DNA from: Caballeronia ptereochthonis
GTDB lineage: Bacteria > Pseudomonadota > Gammaproteobacteria > Burkholderiales > Burkholderiaceae
DNA length: 63,664 bases
Assembly: GCF_001545075.1 (NCBI RefSeq)
Contig: NZ_FCOB02000042.1
Location: 1 to 63,664 of the forward strand
Direction: 5' to 3'
The translations under genes were made by a program, and so were the position numbers. Positions 43,646 through 52,510 of this stretch are shown here, in pieces. The notes under the pieces were generated by a model. The model ran no database searches and was not told the DNA's origin. It worked only from the letters and a program-made list of their open reading frames with translations. The stretch's first letter is position 1; each line of letters opens with the position of its first letter.

Positions 43646-44478
43646 GCACCGCGGCCGAGTTGCTGCGGGCTTCCGGACTGCCGCGACTCGAAGCGCGCGT
43701 TCTGCTGATGCACGTGCTCGGCTGGCGGCGCACGGAGTTGATTACGCGCGATCGTGAACCGCTTTCGGAAGATGCCGTCGCGAGCTTCGAAGCGCTGTCG
43801 GCGCGGCGTCTGGCTGGCGAACCGATCGCGCAACTGACTGGCGGGCGCGAATTCTTCGGCCTCGATTTCGACGTCACGCCGGACGTGCTGATTCCGCGCC
43901 CGGAAACCGAATTGCTCGTGGAGACCGCGCTCGAAGCGATCGCCGATACGCCGAACGCGCGCGTGCTCGATCTCGGCACGGGAACCGGCGCGATCGCGGT
44001 CTCGGTCGCACACGCGCGGCCCGATGCGCGCGTGTGGGCCGTGGATCGTTCGCCGGCGGCGCTCGACGTCGCGCGCGGCAATGCGGATCGTCTTCTGGAT
44101 CCGGCGCGCGCGGGCGGCACGCTCACCTTCGTGCAAAGCGACTGGACCGCGAATCTCGACGCGTCGCTGCTGTTCGAGACGATCGTCAGCAATCCGCCGT
44201 ATATCGCGAGCGGCGATCCGCATCTCGAACAAGGCGACCTGCGCTTCGAGCCGCGCGGCGCGCTCACCGACGAAGCCGATGGACTTTCGGCGATCCGCAC
44301 GATCGTCGAGACAGCGCCGTTTCTGCTCGCCAGTAACGGCGCGCTGTGGCTCGAGCACGGCTATGATCAGGCAGACGCCGTGCGTCAGCTGCTCAAGGCG
44401 CGCGGCTTCACCGAAGTTCGCTCGATGCGTGATCTCGCCGGCATCGAGCGCTGCTCAGGCGGCCGCTTCACCGCCTGA
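43642..44478 (+). CDS. prmC: release factor N5-glutamine methyltransferase
   Basis: A 278-residue SAM-dependent enzyme that methylates the GGQ glutamine of release factors (EC 2.1.1.297). DLGTGTGAIAVSVA is the SAM loop and SNPPYIAS (NPPY 184-187) the catalytic motif. The start is GTG at 43642, overlapping the prfA stop (GTGA); this gives the normal N-terminal helical domain (AAELLRASGLPRLEARVLL). No in-frame ATG offers a full-length product. Confidence 0.94.
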   Translation: MSTAAELLRASGLPRLEARVLLMHVLGWRRTELITRDREPLSEDAVASFEALSARRLAGEPIAQLTGGREFFGLDFDVTPDVLIPRPETELLVETALEAIADTPNARVLDLGTGTGAIAVSVAHARPDARVWAVDRSPAALDVARGNADRLLDPARAGGTLTFVQSDWTANLDASLLFETIVSNPPYIASGDPHLEQGDLRFEPRGALTDEADGLSAIRTIVETAPFLLASNGALWLEHGYDQADAVRQLLKARGFTEVRSMRDLAGIERCSGGRFTA

Positions 44479-44567
44479 GTGCCCGGCCGCCGCCGTCAGC
44501 CCGGGAAAGCGAAATCCGCTATCATTTCAACCATCAGTCCCCTCCGACATTCACGCGCAGGAACGCC

Positions 44568-44879
44568 ATGGATACGCAAGAACGCATCAAGCAAATCGTC
44601 GATTCGAACCCCGTCGTCCTCTTCATGAAGGGCACGGCGCAATTCCCGATGTGCGGCTTCTCGGGCCGCGCGATCCAGGTGCTCAAGGCATGCGGCGTCG
44701 ATCAGATCACGACCGTCAACGTGCTCGAAGACGACGAGATCCGCCAGGGCATCAAGGAATTCTCCAACTGGCCGACCATTCCGCAGCTCTATGTGAACGG
44801 CGAGTTCATCGGCGGCTCGGACATCATGATGGAGATGTATCAATCCGGCGAGCTGCAACAGCTCTTCGCCGCGGCTTAA
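44568..44879 (+). CDS. grxD: monothiol glutaredoxin (Grx4/GrxD type)
   Basis: A 103-residue monothiol glutaredoxin involved in iron-sulfur cluster carriage. The CGFS active site has Cys29 in FPMCGFSGRA. WPTIPQLYVNGEFIGGSDI supplies the glutathione-binding cis-proline and GG motif. AGGAA precedes the ATG. It is followed 12 bases later by ubiX. Confidence 0.95.
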   Translation: MDTQERIKQIVDSNPVVLFMKGTAQFPMCGFSGRAIQVLKACGVDQITTVNVLEDDEIRQGIKEFSNWPTIPQLYVNGEFIGGSDIMMEMYQSGELQQLFAAA

Positions 44880-44891
44880 GTCATATCGACT

Positions 44892-45491
44892 GTGAATGCG
44901 CCCATTGCCGTGAAGCGACGGCTCATCGTCGCGATTACCGGGGCAACGGGCGCCATCTACGGCGTGCGTCTGCTCGAGACGCTGCGCCGGCTGGGCGGCG
45001 TCGAGACGCATCTGCTCGTCTCCAGCGCCGGCTGGCTCAATATCCAGCACGAACTCGATCTCGACCGCGCCACCGTTCACGCGCTGGCGGACGTCGTCCA
45101 CAGCGCGCGCGATGTCGGCGCGAGCATCGCTTCGGGATCCTTCGCGACCGACGGCATGATCGTCGCGCCCTGCTCGATGCGCACGCTCGCGAGCATCGCG
45201 CACGGCCTCTCCGACAACCTCATCACCCGCGCCGCCGACGTCGTGCTCAAGGAGCGCCGCCGCCTCGTGCTGCTCGTGCGCGAAACGCCGTTCAATCTCG
45301 CGCATCTGCGCAACATGACGGCGGTCACCGAAATGGGCGGGGTGATCTTTCCGCCGCTGCCGGCGTTCTACCAGAAGCCCGCGACCATCGACGAAATGGT
45401 CGATCACACGGTCGCGCGCGTCATCGATCTGTTCGGGTTCGCGCAACCGGTCGCGTCCGCCTGGCAAGGCCTGCGCGGCGAAACCGACTGA
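44892..45491 (+). CDS. ubiX: flavin prenyltransferase UbiX
   Basis: A 199-residue enzyme that prenylates FMN to make the cofactor of the UbiD decarboxylase (EC 2.5.1.129). ITGATGAIYGVRLLETL, SGSFATDGMIVAPCSMRTLASIAHG and LVLLVRETPFN are family blocks. The start appears to be GTG at 44892; no ATG is nearby in frame. A weak Shine-Dalgarno suggests coupling with grxD. Confidence 0.92.
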   Translation: MNAPIAVKRRLIVAITGATGAIYGVRLLETLRRLGGVETHLLVSSAGWLNIQHELDLDRATVHALADVVHSARDVGASIASGSFATDGMIVAPCSMRTLASIAHGLSDNLITRAADVVLKERRRLVLLVRETPFNLAHLRNMTAVTEMGGVIFPPLPAFYQKPATIDEMVDHTVARVIDLFGFAQPVASAWQGLRGETD

Positions 45492-45600
45492 GCAGCGGCG
45501 CATTAGCAACAGCGGCGACATAATGCGTTGCCGTGCGAGCCGTTTATCAACGCGGCTCGCGGCCCTACATTGATGGCAGACCCCACAGGATTTTGCCGCC

Positions 45601-46386
45601 ATGAGCCGACTGCCTACCGTTTTCATTTCCCACGGCGCGCCGACGCTGCCGATCGACCCGTCGATGCCCTCCGCCGAATTCGCCTCGCTTGCGGCGACGC
45701 TGCCGCGCCCGCGCGCCATTCTGATGCTGTCGGCCCATTGGGGCACGGCGCAGCCGGTGGCGAGCACGGCCGAGCGCCCCGAGACGATCCACGACTTCTA
45801 CGGCTTTCCGCGCGCGCTCTATGAACTGCGCTACCCGGCGCCCGGCGCGCCCGATCTGGCGAAGCACGCCGCCGCGCTGCTCGGCGAGCAAGGCATTCCC
45901 GCCGCGACGACCGATCACGGCCTCGATCACGGCGCGTGGGTGCCGCTCCTTCTGATGTTCCCCGACGCCGACGTGCCGGTCGCCCAGCTCTCGATTCAGC
46001 CGCGCCTCGACGCCGCGCATCATTTCCGCGTCGGCCGCGCGCTGCGCGATTTGCGCGATGACGGCGTGATGATCGTCGGTTCCGGGCAGATCACGCACAA
46101 CCTGCGCATGGCCGATTTCAGTGCGCGCCCGGAAGATGCCGATCCGCGCGTGACCGAGTTCACCGACTGGTTCGAGCAACGCATGGCCGAACGCGACATC
46201 GACGCCCTGCTCGACTATCGCGCCCGCGCGCCGCACGCCACGCTGATGCATCCGACCGATGAGCATCTGCTGCCCGTCTTCAGCGCGCTCGGCGCGGCGG
46301 CGGACGACTATCGCCTCGGCGTTCAGTCGCTCGGCACGTTCCAGCGCGCGCTCGCGATGACGAACTACGTTTTCGTGGACGATTGA
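45601..46386 (+). CDS. LigB-type extradiol dioxygenase (YgiD/DOPA dioxygenase-like)
   Basis: A 261-residue class III extradiol dioxygenase homologue. Iron ligands are suggested by FISHGAPTLPI (His), LSAHWGT (His) and DHGLDHGAWVPL. Bacterial YgiD acts on 4,5-DOPA in vitro and plant homologues make betalamic acid; the natural substrate here is unknown. It is monocistronic between ubiX and the APC permease. Confidence 0.86.
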   Translation: MSRLPTVFISHGAPTLPIDPSMPSAEFASLAATLPRPRAILMLSAHWGTAQPVASTAERPETIHDFYGFPRALYELRYPAPGAPDLAKHAAALLGEQGIPAATTDHGLDHGAWVPLLLMFPDADVPVAQLSIQPRLDAAHHFRVGRALRDLRDDGVMIVGSGQITHNLRMADFSARPEDADPRVTEFTDWFEQRMAERDIDALLDYRARAPHATLMHPTDEHLLPVFSALGAAADDYRLGVQSLGTFQRALAMTNYVFVDD

Positions 46387-46410
46387 GCGCGTCGATTCGT
46401 CCAAGTAAAA

Positions 46411-46436
46411 AGCCCGCCTGATCGCTCGGGCGGGCT
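46411..46436 (-). terminator. rho-independent terminator of the APC permease
   Basis: AGCCCGCC (46411-46418) pairs with GGCGGGCT (46429-46436). On the minus strand the stem is followed by TTTTT, so it serves the permease ending at 46471. There is no T-run in the plus direction. Confidence 0.8.
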
Positions 46437-46470
46437 CGTCGGTTAAACCTTCGCTATCGAATGGAAGTGC

Positions 46471-48063
46471 TCAGGCACCGATTTCGTGAAGAATGTCCTC
46501 GCGGCTTTCGCGCTCGTCGAGATATTTCGTCCGATAGCCGGTGTGCACGCCCCAGTAGTAGAACACCAGCGCGAGCACGGTAACCGCGGCCATGTCCCAT
46601 CCGTACGGCAGCATTCCGTTGCCGCCGAAGTCCTTGCTGCCGATCAGCGACATCACGGCCATCGACGGCAGGTAAGTCACGAGCCACCATGCCGCCTTGA
46701 GATCGCGGCCCCAGCCCGCGAAACCCGTCTTGCGCTGATAGTAGAAGTACACCGGGAGCGCCACGACCATCAGCAGAATGATCTCGCCGGTGAGCGGCCA
46801 CTTCGCCCAGAACAGCACGAGCGACGCGCATACGAACGCGAACGGCGCGATCACGCCCATCAGCGGCAGCTTGAGCGGGCGGTCGAGATCGGTCGCCGAG
46901 CGGCGCAGCGCCATCAGGCTCACCGGACCGGTGAGGTACGAAATGACGGTCGCGACCGAAATCACGGCTGCGAGCGAGCTCCAGCCGCGGAAGAAGAACA
47001 GGAAGATGAACGCGACGAACAGGTTGAACCACATCGCCTGGCGCGGCACGCCGTAGAACGGATGCACGTTGCCGAAGATCTTCGGCATCGTGCCGTTGCG
47101 CTCCATCGCGTAGATCATGCGGGTGGTCGTCGCCATGTAGGTCGTGCCGGTGCCGCTCGGGCTGACGAAAGCGTCGACATACAGCAGGATCGCGAGCCAG
47201 TTCAGATTGAGCGCGAGCGCCAGTTCCGCAAACGGCGACGCGAAGTTGAAGTGCGACCAGCCCTTCATCACGTCGCCCGGATTCACCGCGCCGATATACG
47301 CGACCTGCAGCAGCACGTAGATCACGAGCGCGAGCAGAATCGAGCCGATCACCGCGAACGGCACGCTGCGCGCCGGATGACGCGCCTCGCCGGCCAGGTT
47401 CACCGGGCTCTGGAAACCGTTGAAGCTGAACACGATGCCGCTCGTCGCCACGGCCGTGAGCACCGCCGGCCAGCCATACGGCGCGAAGTCCGACGTCGTG
47501 CCGAAATTCTCCGCGTGGAATCCGGTGAAGACGAGGCCCGCGATGGTCGCGCCCGGAATCAGGAACTTGAAGATCGTGATCGCGGAGTTCGCGCGCGCGA
47601 ACACCTTCACGCCCCAGTAGTTCAGCATGAAGTAGACGATCACCAGCAGCGCCGACAGCGCGAGGCCCATCGGCGTAAGCGACTCGTGGACGAACAGCGC
47701 ATGCGCCCAGTCATACGGCCAGGTGCTCATATACTGAATGGACGCTTCGGCTTCGATCGGAATGACCGAAACGATCGCGATCCAGTTCGCCCACGCGCTG
47801 ATGAAACCGACCAGCGCCCCATGCGAGTAACGCGCATAGCGCACCATGCCGCCGGACTCCGGGAACATCGCGCCGAGCTCGGCGTAGGTCAGTGCGATGG
47901 CCAGAATGACGATCGCGCCGATCACCCACGCGACGATCGCGGCCGGCCCCGCGATCTTGGCGGCCTTCCACGCGCCGAAAAGCCAGCCTGAACCGATGAT
48001 GGACCCGAGCCCGGTCAGCAATAGCGCCATCGGGCCGATATTTCTCTGTATCGAACTTTGCAA
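46471..48063 (-). CDS. APC family amino acid permease
   Basis: A 530-residue amino acid/polyamine/organocation transporter with about 12 helices. The first helix motif GLGSIIGSGWLFG is typical for substrate backbone binding, and FNGFQSPVNLAGEARHPARS follows helix 6. The substrate is not determinable; acidic amino acid transporters of the AspT/YveA type are possible. The start appears to be TTG at 48063 with GGAG nine bases upstream; an internal Met at residue 12 would cut into the first helix. Confidence 0.85.
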   Translation of the reverse strand: MQSSIQRNIGPMALLLTGLGSIIGSGWLFGAWKAAKIAGPAAIVAWVIGAIVILAIALTYAELGAMFPESGGMVRYARYSHGALVGFISAWANWIAIVSVIPIEAEASIQYMSTWPYDWAHALFVHESLTPMGLALSALLVIVYFMLNYWGVKVFARANSAITIFKFLIPGATIAGLVFTGFHAENFGTTSDFAPYGWPAVLTAVATSGIVFSFNGFQSPVNLAGEARHPARSVPFAVIGSILLALVIYVLLQVAYIGAVNPGDVMKGWSHFNFASPFAELALALNLNWLAILLYVDAFVSPSGTGTTYMATTTRMIYAMERNGTMPKIFGNVHPFYGVPRQAMWFNLFVAFIFLFFFRGWSSLAAVISVATVISYLTGPVSLMALRRSATDLDRPLKLPLMGVIAPFAFVCASLVLFWAKWPLTGEIILLMVVALPVYFYYQRKTGFAGWGRDLKAAWWLVTYLPSMAVMSLIGSKDFGGNGMLPYGWDMAAVTVLALVFYYWGVHTGYRTKYLDERESREDILHEIGA

Positions 48064-48343
48064 CTTCTTCTCCAGTGTCTCGCGCCGCGCGCGCTTCGCA
48101 TGCGGCCAGCCCTGCCGCGGCCGCCGTGGATGCCTGAATGTTTTCCGACGATCCGGCGATGCCGGTGCAACCGTTTTTAAATCGGCGCGTAGTTTAACGG
48201 TTGCACCTTTCGAATGCAGTGCACACTGACGAGAAATCTGCGCCTTTTTAGCGTTTTTTCGCGCAAACTGAAAAGAAAATGTAAGATTTGTAGGAGAACT
48301 TTGCCCGTCTCAAAAAAACCCCTTCAGAGTTGTCGGATATTAT
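48064..48343. other. regulatory intergenic region between the permease and cspA
   Basis: No convincing coding sequence. It holds the permease upstream region and a long perfect inverted repeat (48164-48207). A/T content rises toward the cspA promoter. Confidence 0.55.
48164..48207. repeat. 12-bp perfect inverted repeat upstream of the permease
   Basis: GGTGCAACCGTT (48164-48175) is the exact complement of AACGGTTGCACC (48196-48207), with a 20-base spacer. It lies about 100-145 bases upstream of the permease start. It could be an operator or an RNA hairpin in the permease leader. It lacks a T-run, so it is not a terminator. Confidence 0.6.
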
Positions 48344-48372
48344 TTGACCGGGAAATCGTTTCGCCGTATAAA
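48344..48372 (+). promoter_or_regulatory. promoter of cspA
   Basis: TTGACC (48344-48349) and TATAAA (48367-48372) are separated by exactly 17 bases. The start would be near 48380, giving a 5' untranslated leader of about 137 bases, as expected for cold-shock mRNAs whose leader folds differently in the cold. Confidence 0.75.
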
Positions 48373-48516
48373 GCTTCTTGCAGGATTTCAAGTGGCGAGT
48401 GAATTGGTCTTTCGTAGTTCGCCATCACGGTACTCCGGTTGGTCCCATTGCCCCTTCCTTGATTTTCCGCACCCTTGGGCTTCGGCCTTATTCATCAATT
48501 TTTTGGAACAAGTAAC

Positions 48517-48720
48517 ATGGAAACCGGTACCGTCAAGTGGTTCAATGACGCAAAGGGCTTTGGCTTCATCACTCCGGATGGCGGCGGCGAAGATCTGTTC
48601 GCGCACTTCTCGGAAATCCGCATCGAAGGCTTCAAGACGCTTCAGGAAAACCAAAAGGTTTCCTACGAAGTGAAGACTGGCCCGAAGGGCAAGCAAGCCG
48701 CGAACATCAAGCCGGTCTAA
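48517..48720 (+). CDS. cspA: cold-shock protein, CspA family
   Basis: A 67-residue OB-fold RNA chaperone. RNP1 (KGFGFI) and RNP2 (DLFAHF) are intact. The ATG at 48517 (METGTVKWFND) is preceded by GGAA, and the long leader upstream supports temperature-dependent control. It is followed by a strong terminator. Confidence 0.95.
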   Translation: METGTVKWFNDAKGFGFITPDGGGEDLFAHFSEIRIEGFKTLQENQKVSYEVKTGPKGKQAANIKPV

Positions 48721-48741
48721 GACCTGCGAGAATTCGTATGA

Positions 48742-48767
48742 AAAAACCCCGCTTCGGCGGGGTTTTT
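48742..48767 (+). terminator. rho-independent terminator of cspA
   Basis: CCCCGC (48747-48752), a TTCG tetraloop and GCGGGG (48757-48762), extended by flanking A and T tracts (TTTTT at 48763-48767). Confidence 0.92.
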
Positions 48768-48800
48768 GTTTTTCGTCTCCGGCTCCGGCGCGTATGGGCG

Positions 48801-50051
48801 TCAGGCAAAGACACGCTGCGCGTAAATGCCGAGCCCCTTCGCCACGCTGGCCAAGCGGTCGCCGAACACCGGCCGCGCGCCGGGAAACGCCGCCGACAAT
48901 GCTTCCGAAAGGAATCGCAGTCCGGTCGTGCCGCCGGTGAAATACACCGCGCCCACATCCGCGTCCGTCACGCCGGCACGCTGGATCGTCTCCCGCGCCG
49001 CATCGACGATCCGCCGCGTCTCCTCGGCGCCTGCCTCGATCAGCTGGGCCTCGTCAAAAGCGACGCGCAGCGCCTCTTCCACCTCTTCCATGTCGATCTC
49101 GGTCGTGCCGCCCGCCGAGACGTCGATCTTCGCCTCTTCCGCATGTGCCGTGAGCGCGTGGCCGAGCCGGCGATCGACGACGCGCATCAGACGGTCGTGA
49201 TGACGCGCCTCGGTGTAGAGATGACGCATCAGTTGCAATTCGCTCACGCGCTTGGGCGTGTACACGGTATTGATCAGATGCCAGGTCGCGAGATCGAAAT
49301 ACACGCGGCTCGGCAGCTCGCGCCCTTGCGGGTCGAGCGACTGATAGCCGAGCTCGCGCAGGATGGTCGCGAGCTCGACGCGGCGGTCGAAGTCCGTTCC
49401 GGCGACATGCACGCCGTGATGCGCTAGCACGTCGTTCTTGCGGTCGAGATGGCGCGCGCGCTCGGGACCGACGCGCACGAGCGAGAAGTCCGACGTGCCG
49501 CCGCCGATATCCGCGACCAGCACGAGGCCCTCCTCGGTCAGGCTCGCTTCGTAGTCGAAGGCCGCGGCGATCGGCTCATACTGGAAGTGGATTTCGCGCA
49601 GCCCGACCGCGTGCGCGCACGCTTCGAGCTGCTTCTGCGCCATGCGGTCCGCGCGCGGATCGTCGTCGACGAAAAATACCGGGCGGCCGAGTACGGCGCG
49701 CGTGAGCGGCTCGGCGGCGACCGCCTGCGCCTTCTGCTTCAGATGCTGCAGGAAGAGCGTGATGACGTCGGTGTATTTGATCGCGGAGCCGTCGCCGAGA
49801 TCGGTGGTGCTGTCCGCGAGCGCCGAGCCGAGAATGCTCTTCATCGAGCGCATCAGACGGCCGTCGAAGCCGTCGATGTACGCCTCCAGCGCCGCGCGGC
49901 CGTAAGACTGGTTATCCTCGTCGGTGTTGAAGAAGACTGCGGTGGGCAACGTGGTCGCCTCGCCTTCGACGGGCGCCAGCCGGATCGACAGGCCATCGGG
50001 AAGAGCGACGGCGGAATTCGACGTGCCGAAATCGATCGCGCAATAAGTCAT
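48801..50051 (-). CDS. Hsp70-family protein (YegD-like)
   Basis: A 416-residue actin/Hsp70-fold ATPase without the C-terminal substrate-binding domain of DnaK, like E. coli YegD. Phosphate-1 loop AIDFGTSNSAV, phosphate-2 VADIGGGTSDFS and the adenosine motif VYFTGGTTGLRFL are present. Function is poorly known. No J-domain or GrpE partner is nearby. Confidence 0.88.
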   Translation of the reverse strand: MTYCAIDFGTSNSAVALPDGLSIRLAPVEGEATTLPTAVFFNTDEDNQSYGRAALEAYIDGFDGRLMRSMKSILGSALADSTTDLGDGSAIKYTDVITLFLQHLKQKAQAVAAEPLTRAVLGRPVFFVDDDPRADRMAQKQLEACAHAVGLREIHFQYEPIAAAFDYEASLTEEGLVLVADIGGGTSDFSLVRVGPERARHLDRKNDVLAHHGVHVAGTDFDRRVELATILRELGYQSLDPQGRELPSRVYFDLATWHLINTVYTPKRVSELQLMRHLYTEARHHDRLMRVVDRRLGHALTAHAEEAKIDVSAGGTTEIDMEEVEEALRVAFDEAQLIEAGAEETRRIVDAARETIQRAGVTDADVGAVYFTGGTTGLRFLSEALSAAFPGARPVFGDRLASVAKGLGIYAQRVFA

Positions 50052-50264
50052 GGTGCATGGGCCGCCTCATCGCACGAGGCCGCATTCGGACATGGACGGC
50101 GTTTTTAACACGTTCAGAAGCACGCATCAACCGCACTCCCGCTATTTTTAAACTATCGGGTTTATTGGAGAGTCGAGCAGAGCGGAATGCAACTTGCTCG
50201 CTCGTTGGCAATTTTTTGACCTTCCCGTGCGCGCCGGCACCTTCGCCCGGCGCATCCAGGACGC

Positions 50265-51752
50265 ATGAGCGAAACCGCCGCATCACAGGAAAACCGTTTG
50301 GACGACCAGGCCGCCGAGCAACGCGGAATCATCGAAACCAATCTGCCCGGACGCCTCGACCGTCTGCCGTGGGGACGCTTTCACACGCTGATCGTGCTCG
50401 CCCTCGGCATCACCTGGCTGCTCGACGGGCTCGAAGTCACGCTCGCGGGCGCGGTTGCGAGCGCGCTCAAGACGAGTCCGGCGCTGCAGTTCTCCAATGC
50501 CGATGTCGGTATCGCCGGCAGCGCGTACATCGCGGGCGCGGTGCTCGGCGCGCTCGGCTTCGGCTGGCTCACGGACCGGCTCGGGCGCCGCAAGCTGTTC
50601 TTCATCACGCTCTTTCTCTACGTGGCGGCGACCGCCGCGACCGCGTTCTCGTGGAATCTCGCGACCTTCGTGCTGTTTCGCTTTCTCACGGGCGCCGGCA
50701 TCGGCGGCGAATACACGGCGATCAATTCGACCATTCAGGAGTTCACGCCCGCCCGCCTGCGCGGCTGGACCGATCTCGCGATCAACGGCACGTTCTGGAT
50801 CGGCGCGGGCATCGGCGCGGCGGGCTCGCTCGTGCTCCTCGATCCGGGCCTGCTTCCGCCCGATTGGGGCTGGCGCGCGTGCTTTCTGATCGGCGCGGCG
50901 CTCGCACTCATGATTCTCTTCATGCGGATGTGGGTGCCGGAAAGCCCGCGCTGGCTCATCACGCATAACCGTGCGGAGGAAGCGAAGCAGATCGTCGAGG
51001 AGATCGAGGCGCATTTTCGCCAGCACGGCGTCGAGATTCCCGATACGCCCGCCAAGCCGCTGCGCCTGCATGCGCGCGAGCAGACGCCGATGCGCGAGGT
51101 CGTGCATACGCTTTTCGATGCGCATCGCAGTCGCTCGCTCGTCGGGCTCGTGCTGATGACGGCGCAAGCGTTCTTCTACAACGCGATCTTTTTCACCTAC
51201 GCGCTCGTATTGACGGACTTCTATCACGTGCCCGGCGATCACATCGGCTGGTACGTGCTGCCGTTCGCGGCGGGCAATTTCCTCGGGCCGGTGGTGCTCG
51301 GCCGGCTCTTCGACGTGCTCGGCCGGCGCAGGATGATCGCGTTCACGTACGCGATTTCGGGGGTGCTGCTGACCGTGAGCGGCTGGATGTTCATGCACGG
51401 CATGCTCAGCGTGATCACCCAGACCATCGCGTGGATGGTGATTTTCTTCTTCGCGTCCGCGGCGGCGAGTTCGGCTTATCTGACGGTCAGCGAAACCTTC
51501 CCGCTCGAGATTCGCGCGCTCGCCATCGCCGTGTTCTACGCGTTCGGCACGGCGCTCGGCGGCATCATCGGCCCGACGCTCTTCGGCCAACTGATCGACA
51601 CCCACGAGCGCGGCGCCGTGTTCGCGGGCTATCTGATCGGTTCGGCGCTGATGATCGCGGCGGCGGCCGTCGCGGGCATCTGGGGCGTCGCGGCGGAGCG
51701 CAGGTCACTCGAGGATGTCGCTCGTCCGCTGTCGGCCGCGGACGAGCCTTGA
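50265..51752 (+). CDS. MFS transporter (sugar-porter/SV2-like)
   Basis: A 495-residue major facilitator with 12 predicted helices. LTDRLGRRKLFF is the loop 2-3 signature and PESPRWLI the helix 6 end motif typical of the metabolite:H+ symporter and sugar-porter groups. The long cytosolic middle loop (about 230-285) is also typical. The substrate is unknown. The gene stands alone, divergent from yegD. AGGA lies just before the ATG. Confidence 0.85.
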   Translation: MSETAASQENRLDDQAAEQRGIIETNLPGRLDRLPWGRFHTLIVLALGITWLLDGLEVTLAGAVASALKTSPALQFSNADVGIAGSAYIAGAVLGALGFGWLTDRLGRRKLFFITLFLYVAATAATAFSWNLATFVLFRFLTGAGIGGEYTAINSTIQEFTPARLRGWTDLAINGTFWIGAGIGAAGSLVLLDPGLLPPDWGWRACFLIGAALALMILFMRMWVPESPRWLITHNRAEEAKQIVEEIEAHFRQHGVEIPDTPAKPLRLHAREQTPMREVVHTLFDAHRSRSLVGLVLMTAQAFFYNAIFFTYALVLTDFYHVPGDHIGWYVLPFAAGNFLGPVVLGRLFDVLGRRRMIAFTYAISGVLLTVSGWMFMHGMLSVITQTIAWMVIFFFASAAASSAYLTVSETFPLEIRALAIAVFYAFGTALGGIIGPTLFGQLIDTHERGAVFAGYLIGSALMIAAAAVAGIWGVAAERRSLEDVARPLSAADEP

Positions 51753-51766
51753 ATCGAACGGTGGCG

Positions 51767-52363
51767 CTATTTGAACGCCTTGTCCCAGGCGCCTTCGAAC
51801 GCCGTTTCACCGAGCGTCCGACGTGCGCGCGGCGCGGCTTCGCGCTCGCGCAATGCCTCGTCGAGCTGGCTCGCGTCGCCGTGATGACCGATCGCGATCA
51901 TCGCGATGATCTGCACGTCCTCGGGAATCGAGAACGCCTGACGGAAAGCGTCGCGATCGAAGCCGCCCATCTGATGCGTCGCCAGGCCGAGCGCGTGCGC
52001 CTGCAGCACGAGCGTCATCGCGGCCGCGCCCGTGTCGTATGCGGCGGTGCGGTTGGCCTCGCCCTTCGGCGTGAGCGTCGCGGCCGTCACGCAGACGAGC
52101 AGCGGCACGCTCACGTTCCATTTCTGGTTCGACGGCGCGAGCGTGTCGAACGCGCGCTTGAACGCCGCTTCGTCGCGATGACGATCGAACACGATAAAGC
52201 GCCACGGCTGCAGATTGTTCGACGACGGCGCCCAGCGCGCCGCTTCGAGCAGGCGGTGTAATTGCGCGCGCTCGATGGGCTTGTCGGAAAAGGCGCGCGG
52301 GCTCCAGCGGCCGGCGATCAGTTCGTGGATGTCGACATCGGTCGGAGCGGGTTTCGCGGTCAT
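51767..52363 (-). CDS. nitroreductase family protein
   Basis: A 198-residue FMN-dependent oxidoreductase. SPRAFSDKPIE, RWAPSSNNLQPWRFIVF and the C-terminal AIGHHGD are typical of nitroreductases. The start MTAKPAPTDVDIHEL at 52363 is chosen because the frame upstream lies in a hairpin and lacks similarity. The stop converges with the MFS gene 14 bases away. Confidence 0.86.
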   Translation of the reverse strand: MTAKPAPTDVDIHELIAGRWSPRAFSDKPIERAQLHRLLEAARWAPSSNNLQPWRFIVFDRHRDEAAFKRAFDTLAPSNQKWNVSVPLLVCVTAATLTPKGEANRTAAYDTGAAAMTLVLQAHALGLATHQMGGFDRDAFRQAFSIPEDVQIIAMIAIGHHGDASQLDEALREREAAPRARRTLGETAFEGAWDKAFK

Positions 52364-52398
52364 GGCTTGGGTCCTCGTCGGTTTGGAAACGGTTTTGC

Positions 52399-52446
52399 AA
52401 AAACCGGGCGGCGCGCACCGGCCAGGATGCGCACCGCCTGGTTTTC
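52399..52446 (-). terminator. probable terminator between MFS gene and nitroreductase
   Basis: A long imperfect stem: AAAACC, GGCGG and GCGCA on one side pair with TGCGC, CCGCC and GGTTTT on the other. On the minus strand it ends in GGTTTTT, so it probably terminates the MFS gene that ends at 52511. Confidence 0.65.
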
Positions 52447-52510
52447 GCCAAACCCGCGACAAGGATAAACAAGGATGCGCGCGCGTGCTGACGCGCCTTT
52501 GCGCGATCGT

